The translations under genes and the position numbers were made by a program. Positions 41,322-50,062 of a stretch of 64,000 nucleotides of DNA are shown here, piece after piece; position 1 is the stretch's first letter, and the number at the start of each line of letters is the position of its first letter. The notes under the pieces were generated by a model. That model was given only the letters and a program-made list of their open reading frames with translations, did no database searches and was not told where the DNA came from. Source of the DNA: an uncultured Ruminococcus sp. (GTDB taxonomy: Bacteria; Bacillota; Clostridia; Oscillospirales; Ruminococcaceae); NCBI GenBank assembly GCA_902788785.1, contig CADALT010000025.1, forward strand, positions 1-64,000. Direction: 5' to 3'.

Positions 41322-42404
41322 TTATTCCTCGGGTGCTGCAATAAGCGAATTTATATCATCAAATACCAGCGCCAGATCCTTGAACACCCGGCAGCTTTCC
41401 TCTGTTTCGGGAGTCTGGTTCGTGAATATACACAGCACAAAGGGCGAATCCGCATAGACTATCGCACAATCGTTGAATACGTGCTCGCTGAATTCCGAGC
41501 CGTATTTCTGCGCAACCTTATACTTCTCCCCCAGTGCCTCGCCTATCTGTATATTGGTCTTGCACTTGGTCATCTTATCTATCAGCCACTCGCCACGCTT
41601 AGCGTCCTCGCCGTACTCGTAGATATCCACATAATCCTTGAGCATATCATCGGTGGTGCAGTAGGTGAATATCCAGTCCCAGCCCAGCGTATAGCGTGAA
41701 TCCAGCTCGTACTGCATATTATTGAAAGCATTCACACCGCAGTGACGGCACAGCATATAATACGCTGTGTTATCGCTTTCGATTATGGAATACTCCATAA
41801 GCTCCTTGACCGTATACTCAGTGCCGTATGCCGAGCTTGCCACAGTACCGCCGTCACCCTCCCAGGTGTACGTCCTGGACACAGTCTCATTAACGTCGAT
41901 ATCATCTTCCAGCAGAGACTTTATAACCGGCGCTTTGATACAGCTGCACGTCATATAGCTCTGCTCACGTCTATAGCCCACATACGCACCCGTATCAACA
42001 TTCATATAAGAGAAGGACAGCGGAAAATCCGCATCATCGCAGATCTCCTGCAATTTGTCAAAGCACTCCTCCAGCTCTTCATTTGAATATACCTTTTCAA
42101 AATCATCAAGTACAAAGCTGTAATCATCCTCGATATCATAGTCCACAGCTTCTCTGCGCACCTTGGGAACTTCCTCTTTTTCCTCGGTGACGGACTCATC
42201 TTTGCTTGAAGACGACTCCTCCTCAGCTGATGACGAGGACGAAACAGCAGGTGAGCTTTCCTCCTGCTCTGCATCAGTCGTTTCAGCATCGGTCGTACCA
42301 AGCTCCTCAGCCCTTGTCTTGATGGCTGTCACGTCCTGACGCATTGAACACCCCGACAAAAGCAAAACAGCCGCCGCTGCCGCAGCGATCATCCTTCTAT
42401 CCAT
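41322..42404 (-). CDS. Class A beta-lactamase-like serine hydrolase, lipoprotein
   Basis: 360 residues. A signal peptide ends in the lipobox LLSGC; a serine/glutamate-rich linker follows to residue about 95. The hydrolase domain has the SxxK motif SCIK, and an SDN motif in IIESDNTAYYML. The third box is not the classical KTG but a KYG in VAQKYGSEF. The omega-loop glutamate is not obvious. It may be a penicillin-recognising wall enzyme or an inactive relative rather than a true resistance enzyme. It is monocistronic with its own promoter (42481-42509) and terminator. Confidence 0.8.
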   Translation of the reverse strand: MDRRMIAAAAAAVLLLSGCSMRQDVTAIKTRAEELGTTDAETTDAEQEESSPAVSSSSSAEEESSSSKDESVTEEKEEVPKVRREAVDYDIEDDYSFVLDDFEKVYSNEELEECFDKLQEICDDADFPLSFSYMNVDTGAYVGYRREQSYMTCSCIKAPVIKSLLEDDIDVNETVSRTYTWEGDGGTVASSAYGTEYTVKELMEYSIIESDNTAYYMLCRHCGVNAFNNMQYELDSRYTLGWDWIFTYCTTDDMLKDYVDIYEYGEDAKRGEWLIDKMTKCKTNIQIGEALGEKYKVAQKYGSEFSEHVFNDCAIVYADSPFVLCIFTNQTPETEESCRVFKDLALVFDDINSLIAAPEE

Positions 42405-42480
42405 TTTCTTTTACCCTTCTACAGTAGATAAATCAATGACAGCTATTATAAAAGCCGCCAATGCCCCTATATACCTTTAT

Positions 42481-42509
42481 ATTGTAACATATTTTCCCAT
42501 TAAAGTCAA
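42481..42509 (-). promoter_or_regulatory. Promoter of beta-lactamase-like gene
   Basis: Minus strand TTGACT (42504-42509), 17-base spacer, TACAAT (42481-42486). Confidence 0.7.
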
Positions 42510-42561
42510 TAAATTTTCCCGACATTCCACAAAAGATCAAGTGTCACAGAGTTTTGACCAC

Positions 42562-42590
42562 TTGACAAATGGATGGAACTATTATATACT
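42562..42590 (+). promoter_or_regulatory. Promoter of metallochaperone gene
   Basis: TTGACA (42562-42567), 17-base spacer, TATACT (42585-42590). Confidence 0.75.
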
Positions 42591-42641
42591 GGATATAATA
42601 AAACAACATAAAATCTATATTCAACGAACGGAGGAATACAA

Positions 42642-42866
42642 ATGGTAAAGATAACACTTGGTGTCGAGGGCATGATGTGCCACCACTGCGAAGCCCATGT
42701 GAATGAGGACGTAAGCAAGGCTTACAAGGTCGAGAGCGTTGTCAGCGATCACGAGGCTAACACCACTGTCATCACCGCAGCGGAGGCTATCCCCGAGGAC
42801 GGTCTGCGAAAGGTCATCGAAGAGGCAGGCTACAAGCTTACCTCCTACAGCTGCGAGGCTGTGTGA
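42642..42866 (+). CDS. CopZ-like heavy-metal-associated domain protein
   Basis: 74 residues, GGAGG before the ATG. The ferredoxin-like HMA domain carries the metal-binding loop GMMCHHCEAHV (a MxCxxC motif with a histidine between the cysteines). Such proteins carry copper(I) or related metals to a P-type ATPase or repressor. No copper ATPase gene is adjacent. An extra cysteine near the C-terminus (YSCEAV) could add a ligand. Promoter and terminator frame it as a single gene. Confidence 0.85.
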   Translation: MVKITLGVEGMMCHHCEAHVNEDVSKAYKVESVVSDHEANTTVITAAEAIPEDGLRKVIEEAGYKLTSYSCEAV

Positions 42867-42879
42867 TATGCTAAACAGA

Positions 42880-42906
42880 AAGGACGGCGCTGTGCCGTCC
42901 TTTTTT
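42880..42906. terminator. Bidirectional terminator between metallochaperone and amidase genes
   Basis: AAGGACGGC/GCCGTCCTT hairpin with T-rich tail on the plus strand and A/T flank on the other. Confidence 0.8.
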
Positions 42907-43681
42907 ATTCAGCTGTTTCTTCATCGGTCACCACGGGTTCGGTATACTGCGCCCTGTCGCCGCCTGTATATACAAGCGCCCCCGTCATGATGGTGAAAGC
43001 CACCTGCCTGCGGTATTCGTCACTTTCAAGCAGGGCGGCTTCCTCGGGATTTGAAAGAAATCCGCATTCCGCCATGACCGCAGGAGTATCTGTCTTATCT
43101 AAAAGATAAAGCTCATCGTCCACAGGCTTTGTTTCACGTTCATTATCGGGCTGCAACAAGGTCACGAACTGCTTTTGCAGCGCAGCCGCAAGACGTTCGC
43201 CCTCGGAGTTTCGCCTTGAATAGAACATCTGCGCACCGCTGAACCTGCTGTCAGTGAACTGATTCTGATGTATCGAGATGGCGAAGTCCTGTGCAGAATC
43301 AAATACTGCCAGACGGTTCTTCATATCGCTCTGCTTCTGTTTGGCTAGCCCTGTGATGCCCTCATCGAATATCGCCTTGTCCTCCTCACGGGTCAGGCTG
43401 ACATCATAACCCATCACGGTCAGCAGTTCCCTTTCGGTCAGGGCAATATCAAGGTTAATGCCCTTTTCGGGAGTACCGTCCACAGAGACACAGCCTCCGT
43501 CCATACCGCCGTGACCTGCATCAAGTGCGACCTGTATATGCCGTGGTACGGCTGAAACCTCCGCCGATGCGAACCTAGCCTGTGCCGCCGCATCAAGCTT
43601 ATCCCCTGCCCATACAAGTCCCGTAAGCACCGCAAAAGCACCGCAGCAGCATATTATTTTACTAAAAACATTTTTTCTCAT
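42905..43681 (-). CDS. N-acetylmuramoyl-L-alanine amidase (CwlD-like)
   Basis: 258 residues from the ATG at 43681, with AAGGGGGA upstream; longer in-frame readings lack a site. A signal-anchor (SKIICCCGAFAVLTGLVWAG) is followed by an Amidase_3 domain: ALDAGHGGMDGG, the catalytic glutamate around SAQDFAISIHQNQF and the C-terminal AECGFLSNPEEAALLE. It cleaves the bond between muramic acid and the peptide stem. CwlD in sporeformers makes cortex muramic lactam; whether this one has that role depends on sporulation, which this window does not show. Confidence 0.85.
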   Translation of the reverse strand: MRKNVFSKIICCCGAFAVLTGLVWAGDKLDAAAQARFASAEVSAVPRHIQVALDAGHGGMDGGCVSVDGTPEKGINLDIALTERELLTVMGYDVSLTREEDKAIFDEGITGLAKQKQSDMKNRLAVFDSAQDFAISIHQNQFTDSRFSGAQMFYSRRNSEGERLAAALQKQFVTLLQPDNERETKPVDDELYLLDKTDTPAVMAECGFLSNPEEAALLESDEYRRQVAFTIMTGALVYTGGDRAQYTEPVVTDEETAE

Positions 43682-43764
43682 GCCGATCCCCCTTTTGATA
43701 CATACTATGCTGTATCTTCGGGGAATATGACAAGCCCGTGATGCGGTACACCACGGGCTGTATA

Positions 43765-44265
43765 CTATGCTTTTCTCAGGACCATATTGCATCTGCCCCA
43801 CTTTTCATAATTGTAGGCAAAGGCATCTTTATCAAGCCTTCTTGCGGTAAAGCCTGCCTTCTCATAACATTTCACCGCAGGGATATTCACATTGAAAACA
43901 TTCAGCTGTACTGCTTCTGCACCCAAAAGTTCAAAGCAATACTTAGCCGCAAGCCCAAGCATTGCGACCGCTGTGCCATTACCACGTTCCTTTGGGTCAA
44001 CCATCACAAAGGCAAGCATAGACTCTTTCGACTCGGCGCAAAACGAGCAGCATATGAAACCCACTGCCCTGTCATCGTCCGTTACTGCCACAAAAGGACA
44101 GTCGCCGTGTTTTTCATACATCTTATCCAGCGTCTCTGCGAAGTCTTCCTTTTCTATCGGGAACTTCATATGATTTGCGCACCACATGGCATGGGTGCGT
44201 TCATCCTGTATCCAGTTTTTGATCTTATCAAAGTCGTGACTGTGGATATATGGTCTTAATCTCAT
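43765..44265 (-). CDS. GNAT-family N-acetyltransferase
   Basis: 166 residues from the ATG at 44265, with AAGGAG upstream. The GNAT fold is clear: FVAVTDDDRAVGFICCSF, the acetyl-CoA loop DPKERGNGTAVAMLGL and the C-terminal NVNIPAVKCYEKAGF. The acyl acceptor cannot be deduced. The gene lies between the amidase and a GH43 gene on the same strand, with a hairpin separating it from GH43. Confidence 0.83.
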   Translation of the reverse strand: MRLRPYIHSHDFDKIKNWIQDERTHAMWCANHMKFPIEKEDFAETLDKMYEKHGDCPFVAVTDDDRAVGFICCSFCAESKESMLAFVMVDPKERGNGTAVAMLGLAAKYCFELLGAEAVQLNVFNVNIPAVKCYEKAGFTARRLDKDAFAYNYEKWGRCNMVLRKA

Positions 44266-44285
44266 TATGTTTCTCCTTTTAGCAC

Positions 44286-44316
44286 AAAGCGCCCCGAAAG
44301 CTATCGGGACGCTTTT
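44286..44316 (-). terminator. Terminator after GH43 gene
   Basis: GCGTCCCGATAG/CTTTCGGGGCGC hairpin on the minus strand with TTT tail. Confidence 0.7.
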
Positions 44317-44326
44317 ATCCGTTATA

Positions 44327-45727
44327 TCATTCCAGGGTGAATGATTTGAACATGGGCGAACCTGTGCCCTTGTATGTGAAGTATATGGACTGTATGCCAT
44401 CGGGTATAGCCACATCACGACTTACAGTCGTCCAGACGTTGTTGCCCTCTACCTCGAACTCAGCCAGCACTTCACCGTCCCACTTGGTCTTCAGCTGGAA
44501 CTTGCCGTTGCAGTATGCTCGTGTTGCTATGCTGACTTTCTTTATGCCCTTGCAGTCGAAATACTTGAAGCCGAAAGTAGTGCCATCGCTGATATCTGCG
44601 ATATAAGCCACTTCCTCATCACCGTCACGGCCGTCCTGAACAAATCTGGGAAGACCGGGCTTGCCCAGATATACCTCGTGATCTTCCGTGAACAGGTTGC
44701 AGGCGATATATGCAGGATACTCGCCCTTGCCCTCCAGAGGACCGCCGTTGAGTCCGCAGGAAGTGATCTCCACCTGATCGAAGCTGCCGTCAGCATTGAG
44801 TGTAAGCTTTTCAGCGCAGCCCTGTCTGCTGAACCAGGTGTTGTTTGTATGTCTGTGGTAGAAGATATACCAGTCATCGTTTATCTGTATTATGCTGCCG
44901 TGGTTGTTCGCACCGCTGACCATAGCCATATCCGCAGGCTTATAGGTATCGATATGCAGGTCTGTATTGCTGACCAGCACGCCGCCGTACTTAAAGCCCT
45001 CCAGAGGACTGTCGCTGACAGCATAGCAAAGCTCGTGCATTACCTCGGAAGAATAGATGAAATAATACTTATCGCCTACCTTGCGTATGGACGAAGCCTC
45101 GAAGAATGCGTGTCCCTCAAACTGTGTGCCTGCGCTGTAGCAGCTGCCCGGCATGATAAGCGTAGGCTCGTGGATAACAGTAAGCATATCCTTATCAAGG
45201 GTTATGACCTTAGAGCCTGTGCGTGACTTATCTCCGATACCGCAGAAACCGCTGTACAGATAAGTTACATCGCCCTCTGTAAGCACACCGGGATCAAACT
45301 GGGGTTCATCGCCTTCACGTTCACCAAGACGAGTACCGTCCGCATAATGCACATAGCCGTAGAATTCATATCTGCCTGCGGGCTTATCGCATACAGCCAC
45401 GGAGATAACGCCTACCTTATCCAGTACATAGTAAAGGTAGTATCTGCCGTCGGGTCCCACTGTTACATCAGGGGCATAAAGGCACATACGTCCGTCCTTG
45501 TTCAGTGGATCCTCGTTCCTGGGGTAGATAACGCCCTCATAGCGCCAGTTGCCCAGATCGTCCACAGGTGCAGACCAGCACACATAGTCGCCCTGACAGA
45601 ACACATAGCCGTTCCACAGATCGTGTGAACCGTATACATAAACTCTCCCATCGAACACATAAGGCTCGCCGTCGGGGATATACTCCCAGCTGGGGAGATA
45701 GGGGTTGAATGCAGGTTTTTTACTCAT
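44327..45727 (-). CDS. GH43-family glycoside hydrolase with C-terminal CBM6-like domain
   Basis: 466 residues, GGAGG nine bases before the ATG. The five-bladed propeller of family 43 is indicated by DGEPYVFDGRVYVYGSHD, CLYAPDVTVGPDGRYYLYY and the general acid in GHAFFEASSIRKVGDKYYF. Residues about 340-466 look like a CBM6-type beta-sandwich (FGFKYFDCKGIKKVSIATRA). There is no signal peptide, so it acts in the cytoplasm on short imported xylo- or arabino-oligosaccharides. It starts 29 bases after the carboxylesterase gene, which suggests joint breakdown of acylated hemicellulose fragments. Confidence 0.87.
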   Translation of the reverse strand: MSKKPAFNPYLPSWEYIPDGEPYVFDGRVYVYGSHDLWNGYVFCQGDYVCWSAPVDDLGNWRYEGVIYPRNEDPLNKDGRMCLYAPDVTVGPDGRYYLYYVLDKVGVISVAVCDKPAGRYEFYGYVHYADGTRLGEREGDEPQFDPGVLTEGDVTYLYSGFCGIGDKSRTGSKVITLDKDMLTVIHEPTLIMPGSCYSAGTQFEGHAFFEASSIRKVGDKYYFIYSSEVMHELCYAVSDSPLEGFKYGGVLVSNTDLHIDTYKPADMAMVSGANNHGSIIQINDDWYIFYHRHTNNTWFSRQGCAEKLTLNADGSFDQVEITSCGLNGGPLEGKGEYPAYIACNLFTEDHEVYLGKPGLPRFVQDGRDGDEEVAYIADISDGTTFGFKYFDCKGIKKVSIATRAYCNGKFQLKTKWDGEVLAEFEVEGNNVWTTVSRDVAIPDGIQSIYFTYKGTGSPMFKSFTLE

Positions 45728-45756
45728 TTATAATTTCCTCCTCATTATACACGCTG

Positions 45757-47256
45757 TTATTTCAGCAGGAATTTAACGAACTCGTCGCTCTCGGCAGTGG
45801 GTACAGCGCCCTTTGATGTAAACTCCATCTCTGCCCTGTCATCATTGGTATAGGGTCTCCACTCGGGGAGCTTATTGCCGTTTATATCAAAGCCGTTTGG
45901 GTCGCCCGTCTTAATGAAATTACACCAGTAATCGCACATCTGCCTTGCGAGGTCATAATGTCTGCCCTCATAAGGACGGCTGCACTTATATATCGTATCG
46001 AAGAAGAACCACAGATCTACCGAGTGGAAAGTACCGGGGTCATCCTCACCCGGGATATCGGGGATAAAGCGGTAATAATAGCAATCCTTGGGATCATTGA
46101 GCCTGTTCTCATCAAGGAAAGCGCTCTTGACACCCAGTTCGGGCGCACTTACGGGTGCATAGCCGAAAGGTGTCTTTACATGGGCTTCCCTGAAAGCCAG
46201 GAACTCCTCTGCCCTGTCGCCGAAGTATTTCTCGGCAGCCTCTTTGAGCTGTTCCTCGTTATCAGCATGGATGAACTCCTTGAACTCATCGCCCGTATTG
46301 CCGCCCATAACAGGCACACGCACACGGCTGCCGTCCATGAAAGCGTCCATGGGGTCGCCTGTGTTGAACTTGCCGTCATTTACAATGGTAAAGAACATCT
46401 CGCCCCTGTTGCGCAGCTCGGAATACTTCTCACGGATAAAGTTCGCATCGAGCTTTCTGGCTTCCTCCAGAGTTTTCACACCCAGATACTCGAACAGGCG
46501 CTCGCCCAGCTTGCCTGCCTCGTCCAGACTCTTTGGTATGAAGAACATATTTATCTCGTAGGGGCTGGAGAACATACCGCTCATGACCACCGCACGCTGG
46601 AAATATCCTTCGTTATCGGGGCATGACATCTGCGCCAGAACGCTGCCGCCGCCTGCGGACTGACCTGCGATGGTGATATTATCGGGATCGCCGCCGAAGT
46701 TTGCGATATTGCGCTTTACCCACCTGAGACCTGCCTGCTGGTCAAGGCTGCCGAAATTGCAGGGGGCATCGGGCTGTTCCTTGGTAAGCTGAGGATGTGC
46801 CAGAAAACCCAGCGCACCCAGTCGGTAATTCACCGTAACGACCACTATGCCACGCCTTGCCAGACGTTCACCGTCAAACTCCATCTCAGAGGTATAGCCC
46901 CACTGAAATCCGCCGCCGAAGAACCATACTACTACAGGCTTTTTTTCGTCCTTACTCTTGGCATTTGTCCACACATTAAGGTACAGACAGTCTTCACTCA
47001 TAGGTATCTCGGGGTCAACGTGCCATTCTCTGCAATAAACATCGTCGCCTATACCGGGGGTATCCTGCACCGATATGGGTGCAAAATCAAAACAATCCCT
47101 GACACCGTCCCAGTTCCCGCAGGGCTGAGGCGCACGCCAGCGGTTCTCGCCCACAGGGGGCGCTGCAAAGGGTATGCCCTTAAATGCGGTTATTCTCGGG
47201 TCAGCCGCAGGTATTCCACGGACTGTACCGTTCTCGGTCTCGGTTATTCTCAACAT
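45757..47256 (-). CDS. Type-B carboxylesterase/lipase family protein
   Basis: 499 residues from the ATG at 47256, with GGAG nine bases upstream. The alpha/beta-hydrolase carries the oxyanion loop VVWFFGGGFQWG, the nucleophile elbow TIAGQSAGGGSV, and the histidine block TFHSVDLWFFF. The N-terminal FKGIPFAAPPVGENRWRAP is the carboxylesterase type-B signature. No signal peptide is present, so it is cytoplasmic. With the downstream GH43 enzyme it could remove acetyl or feruloyl groups from imported oligosaccharides. Confidence 0.86.
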   Translation of the reverse strand: MLRITETENGTVRGIPAADPRITAFKGIPFAAPPVGENRWRAPQPCGNWDGVRDCFDFAPISVQDTPGIGDDVYCREWHVDPEIPMSEDCLYLNVWTNAKSKDEKKPVVVWFFGGGFQWGYTSEMEFDGERLARRGIVVVTVNYRLGALGFLAHPQLTKEQPDAPCNFGSLDQQAGLRWVKRNIANFGGDPDNITIAGQSAGGGSVLAQMSCPDNEGYFQRAVVMSGMFSSPYEINMFFIPKSLDEAGKLGERLFEYLGVKTLEEARKLDANFIREKYSELRNRGEMFFTIVNDGKFNTGDPMDAFMDGSRVRVPVMGGNTGDEFKEFIHADNEEQLKEAAEKYFGDRAEEFLAFREAHVKTPFGYAPVSAPELGVKSAFLDENRLNDPKDCYYYRFIPDIPGEDDPGTFHSVDLWFFFDTIYKCSRPYEGRHYDLARQMCDYWCNFIKTGDPNGFDINGNKLPEWRPYTNDDRAEMEFTSKGAVPTAESDEFVKFLLK

Positions 47257-47369
47257 CGTAGTCAGCTCCTTTATCATTTTTATCTCGGAATGTCGCAATC
47301 AATAGCTGTGCTTACATCTTCCGCTTTTTTCAGCTGATGTAATGACATCCGACAACAGTATTTTGTACA

Positions 47370-47398
47370 ATTATATCACATTTTCATAGGTGTAACAA
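47370..47398 (-). promoter_or_regulatory. Promoter of esterase-GH43 operon
   Basis: Minus strand TTGTTA (47393-47398), 17-base spacer, TATAAT (47370-47375). Confidence 0.6.
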
Positions 47399-47443
47399 TG
47401 CATTTTTAGCATTTATGTGACCGATTATTGCGGAGATATAAAC

Positions 47444-47470
47444 AAAAAAGGCAGAACACAGTCCGCCTTT
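47444..47470 (-). terminator. Terminator after HAD hydrolase gene
   Basis: Hairpin AAAGGC/GCCTTT with further pairing, T-tract on the minus strand. Confidence 0.65.
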
Positions 47471-47494
47471 GGTAGATATTTACAATTTGTATTG

Positions 47495-48091
47495 TCATTT
47501 ATCATTTATGCCGATTTCCGAGAAAAGTTGTACTGTGTCCTGACCCGTGTACAGTATCGCCCTTATGCCATAATCTCTTGCGCCCTGCACATTTTTCATG
47601 CTGTCATCTATGAACACGCAGTTATCCTTCGATATGCCGTAGCGTTTACACAGCAGGTCATATATTGCCGCATCGGGCTTGACCAGCTTCTCAAAGCACG
47701 AGAATATACCGCCGTCCATCAGCTTAGTGAACTCCAGCACCCACGGTGCGGAATGCATCAGGAACTCAAAATAGTTCGACAAAAAGAACACCCTGTGCCC
47801 ACGGGCTTTCAGCTCCCTTATCATAGGAACGGTGCTTTCCTTAACCTTCGGGCACTCACCGAGATGTGCGAAGACCAGCCTTATCTCACGCTCATACTTT
47901 GGCGCTTTAGCTATAAACTTTTGCAGCACATCTTCTATCATCAGCACACCCCTGTCCAGTTCTATCCAGTCGGGGTTTGCAAGGGTCGCTGCCACCACTT
48001 CATCAGCACATTCCCTGCCGACGATGCGCTCGACATATTCCTCATAATCAAAATCTATCAGCACCTTGCCGATATCAAATATAATATCCAT
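47495..48091 (-). CDS. HAD-superfamily hydrolase
   Basis: 198 residues, GGAGG before the ATG. Motif I is MDIIFDIGKVLIDFD, which keeps only one aspartate in the usual DxD position (FDIGK), a form seen in the HAD-IA/epoxide-hydrolase-like group. Motif II is FFLSNYFE, motif III a lysine near EKLVKPDAAIYDLL and motif IV VFIDDSMKNVQGA. It is probably a phosphatase of small molecules. It follows the P-loop gene 59 bases downstream on the same strand. Confidence 0.85.
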   Translation of the reverse strand: MDIIFDIGKVLIDFDYEEYVERIVGRECADEVVAATLANPDWIELDRGVLMIEDVLQKFIAKAPKYEREIRLVFAHLGECPKVKESTVPMIRELKARGHRVFFLSNYFEFLMHSAPWVLEFTKLMDGGIFSCFEKLVKPDAAIYDLLCKRYGISKDNCVFIDDSMKNVQGARDYGIRAILYTGQDTVQLFSEIGINDK

Positions 48092-48150
48092 ATCGTCCTC
48101 CGAATACCATATAAAGTATTTCCATTCGCAATAAATACTGCAAATGGTAT
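48092..48150. repeat. ATACCAT-type inverted repeats near the P-loop gene
   Basis: This spacer and the leader of the P-loop gene (48653-48690) share ATACCAT/ATGGTAT inverted elements, including the palindrome TACCATATGTGGTA at 48669-48682. They could be operator or RNA-structure elements; the function is unknown. Confidence 0.35.
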
Positions 48151-48624
48151 TTATACATATACATCTATCTCGTCAGCCGAGGGCACTTCAAATATATCCC
48201 TGAACTTCTGTGCAAGACCCTCATCAACGAAATATGCGCTGCACTCGCCTGCCTTGACAGCTTCATTGCGTTTAGCTATCCTGCGCTCCCATTCCTCTTC
48301 GCTTATATCAAGATAGTGCAGCGAGCATTTTATACCTCTGCTGCCGTAGTACTCCCTTGCAAACTTGCGCTCCTGCGCCGTCCAGAAGCCCCAGTCCAGC
48401 ACCACATCAATACCCGTTTCGATCATCTCCAGCGATTTCTCATAAAGATATACCCTTGTGCGCTCCACATACTCATCCAGCATACCCCCTGCCTCATTGC
48501 GAAAGAGCGCCAGCGTTATCTCGTCTATCGAAAGCACTACTGCCCTCTTCTCGTTCCTCATGCGCACAGCATATGTGCTCTTTCCGCTGCACAGTCTGCC
48601 GCAGGTCATTATTACCTCTGCCAT
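48151..48624 (-). CDS. P-loop kinase-like protein
   Basis: 157 residues, GAGGAG before the ATG. Walker A is GRLCSGKST; a Walker-B-like DVVLDWGFW and an arginine-rich lid RIAKRNEAVK follow, as in small nucleoside or antibiotic kinases and the AAA_33/zeta-like group. The substrate is unknown. It sits upstream of a HAD phosphatase gene with shared inverted repeats around it, and is divergent from the MATE exporter gene. Confidence 0.78.
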   Translation of the reverse strand: MAEVIMTCGRLCSGKSTYAVRMRNEKRAVVLSIDEITLALFRNEAGGMLDEYVERTRVYLYEKSLEMIETGIDVVLDWGFWTAQERKFAREYYGSRGIKCSLHYLDISEEEWERRIAKRNEAVKAGECSAYFVDEGLAQKFRDIFEVPSADEIDVYV

Positions 48625-48734
48625 ACTGTCTCCTCTACATCTACATATGGTATTAGTATTACAGCAAATACCATATGTGGTATTTTGGTTTTCATATATA
48701 TCGGTATCCGCAGATACTCATATATACAATTTAT

Positions 48735-48763
48735 ATTATAACACAGCCTATGATATTTGTAAA
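48735..48763 (-). promoter_or_regulatory. Promoter of P-loop gene
   Basis: Minus strand TTTACA (48758-48763), 17-base spacer, TATAAT (48735-48740); divergent from the MATE promoter with -35 boxes nine bases apart. Confidence 0.7.
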
Positions 48764-48771
48764 TACCTGCC

Positions 48772-48800
48772 TTGACAAATATAGGATATTGTAATATAAT
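48772..48800 (+). promoter_or_regulatory. Promoter of MATE gene
   Basis: TTGACA (48772-48777), 17-base spacer, TATAAT (48795-48800): perfect consensus. Confidence 0.8.
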
Positions 48801-48831
48801 AATAAGGTTGTTATTTAAAGGAGAGATATTC

Positions 48832-50058
48832 ATGGAAAAAATACAGCTTTCCGATCATTTCGGATATTCAAGGCTGCTCAGATTCACTCTGCCATCCATA
48901 ATAATGATGATATTCACATCTATATATGGCGTGGTCGATGGATTTTTTGTATCTAATTTCGCAGGCAAGACCCCGTTCACGGCAATAAACCTTATCATGC
49001 CGTTTCTTATGATACTGGGCACTGTGGGATTTATGTTCGGCACGGGCGGAAGTGCGCTGGTATCGGCAAAACTTGGCGAGGGCAAGTCTAAAGAGGCTAA
49101 AGAGATATTCTCTATGCTCATATATATTTCTCTGGGACTCGGTGTTGTAATAGCACTAATAGGCATGGCGGTGCTTCGTCCTGTGGCTATTCTGCTGGGT
49201 GCAGAGAAAGGTGCTATGCTAAACGACTGCGTGCTGTACGGCAGGATAGTGCTTGCAGCCCTGCCTGCGCTGCTGCTTCAATTTGAGTTCCACAGCTTCT
49301 GCGTCACTGCCGAGAAACCAAAGCTCGGGCTGACAGTCACAGTCGCATCGGGTGTTACCAATATGGTGCTTGATTTGCTGCTGGTGGGCGTATTGAAACT
49401 CGGGCTGACAGGGGCAGCGCTTGCTACAGCGATCAGCCAGCTGATAGGCGGTTTTGTGCCGCTTATATATTTTTCCCGCAAAAACACCTCCCTATTGAAA
49501 CTCGGCAGGACACATTTCATGGGCAGGGCACTGTTCAAGACCTGTATGAACGGTGTGTCCGAGCTTATGTCCAACATATCAATGTCGATCGTAAGTATGC
49601 TTTACAACAAACAGCTTATAAAATATGCAGGCGAGAACGGCGTAGCGGCATACGGCGTGCTTATGTATGTAAACTTCATTTTTGCCTCCGCATTTATCGG
49701 CTATACCGTGGGTTCAGCCCCTATAGTGGGTTACAACTACGGTGCAGGCAACCACAGCGAGCTTAAAAATATGCTGAAAAAAAGTTCTGTGATGATAGGC
49801 ATTTCCGCACTCTTCATGCTGGCTGCGGCTGAACTTCTGGCATACCCGCTTTCCCATGTATTCGTGGGCTATGATGAGGAACTCACCAAACTTACCATCA
49901 GAGGTTTCCGCATAATGTCATTCAGCTACCTGTTCCAGGGATTTGCAATTTACGGCTCATCATTCTTCACAGCCCTCAACGATGGTGTGACCTCTGCGAT
50001 AATGTCGTTTTTGAGAACTGTGATATTCCAGGTGGCGGCGTTACTGCTAGCCAGCTGA
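48832..50058 (+). pseudogene. MATE-family efflux protein, C-terminally truncated
   Basis: 408 residues from the ATG at 48832, with AAAGGAG upstream. It shows MATE hallmarks: TLPSIIMMIFTSIYGVVDGFFV, LIMPFLMILGTVGFMFGTGG, and in the second half AFIGYTVGSAPIVGYNYGAG. The chain ends SFLRTVIFQVAALLLAS, where full members of this group continue for some 40 more residues with the final helix and basic tail. The stop lies four bases from the end of an AT-rich hydrolase gene of opposite strand, so foreign DNA appears to have replaced the 3' end. It might still be partly functional. Normally it would export drugs or metabolites using an ion gradient. Confidence 0.72.
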
Positions 50059-50062
50059 CATT

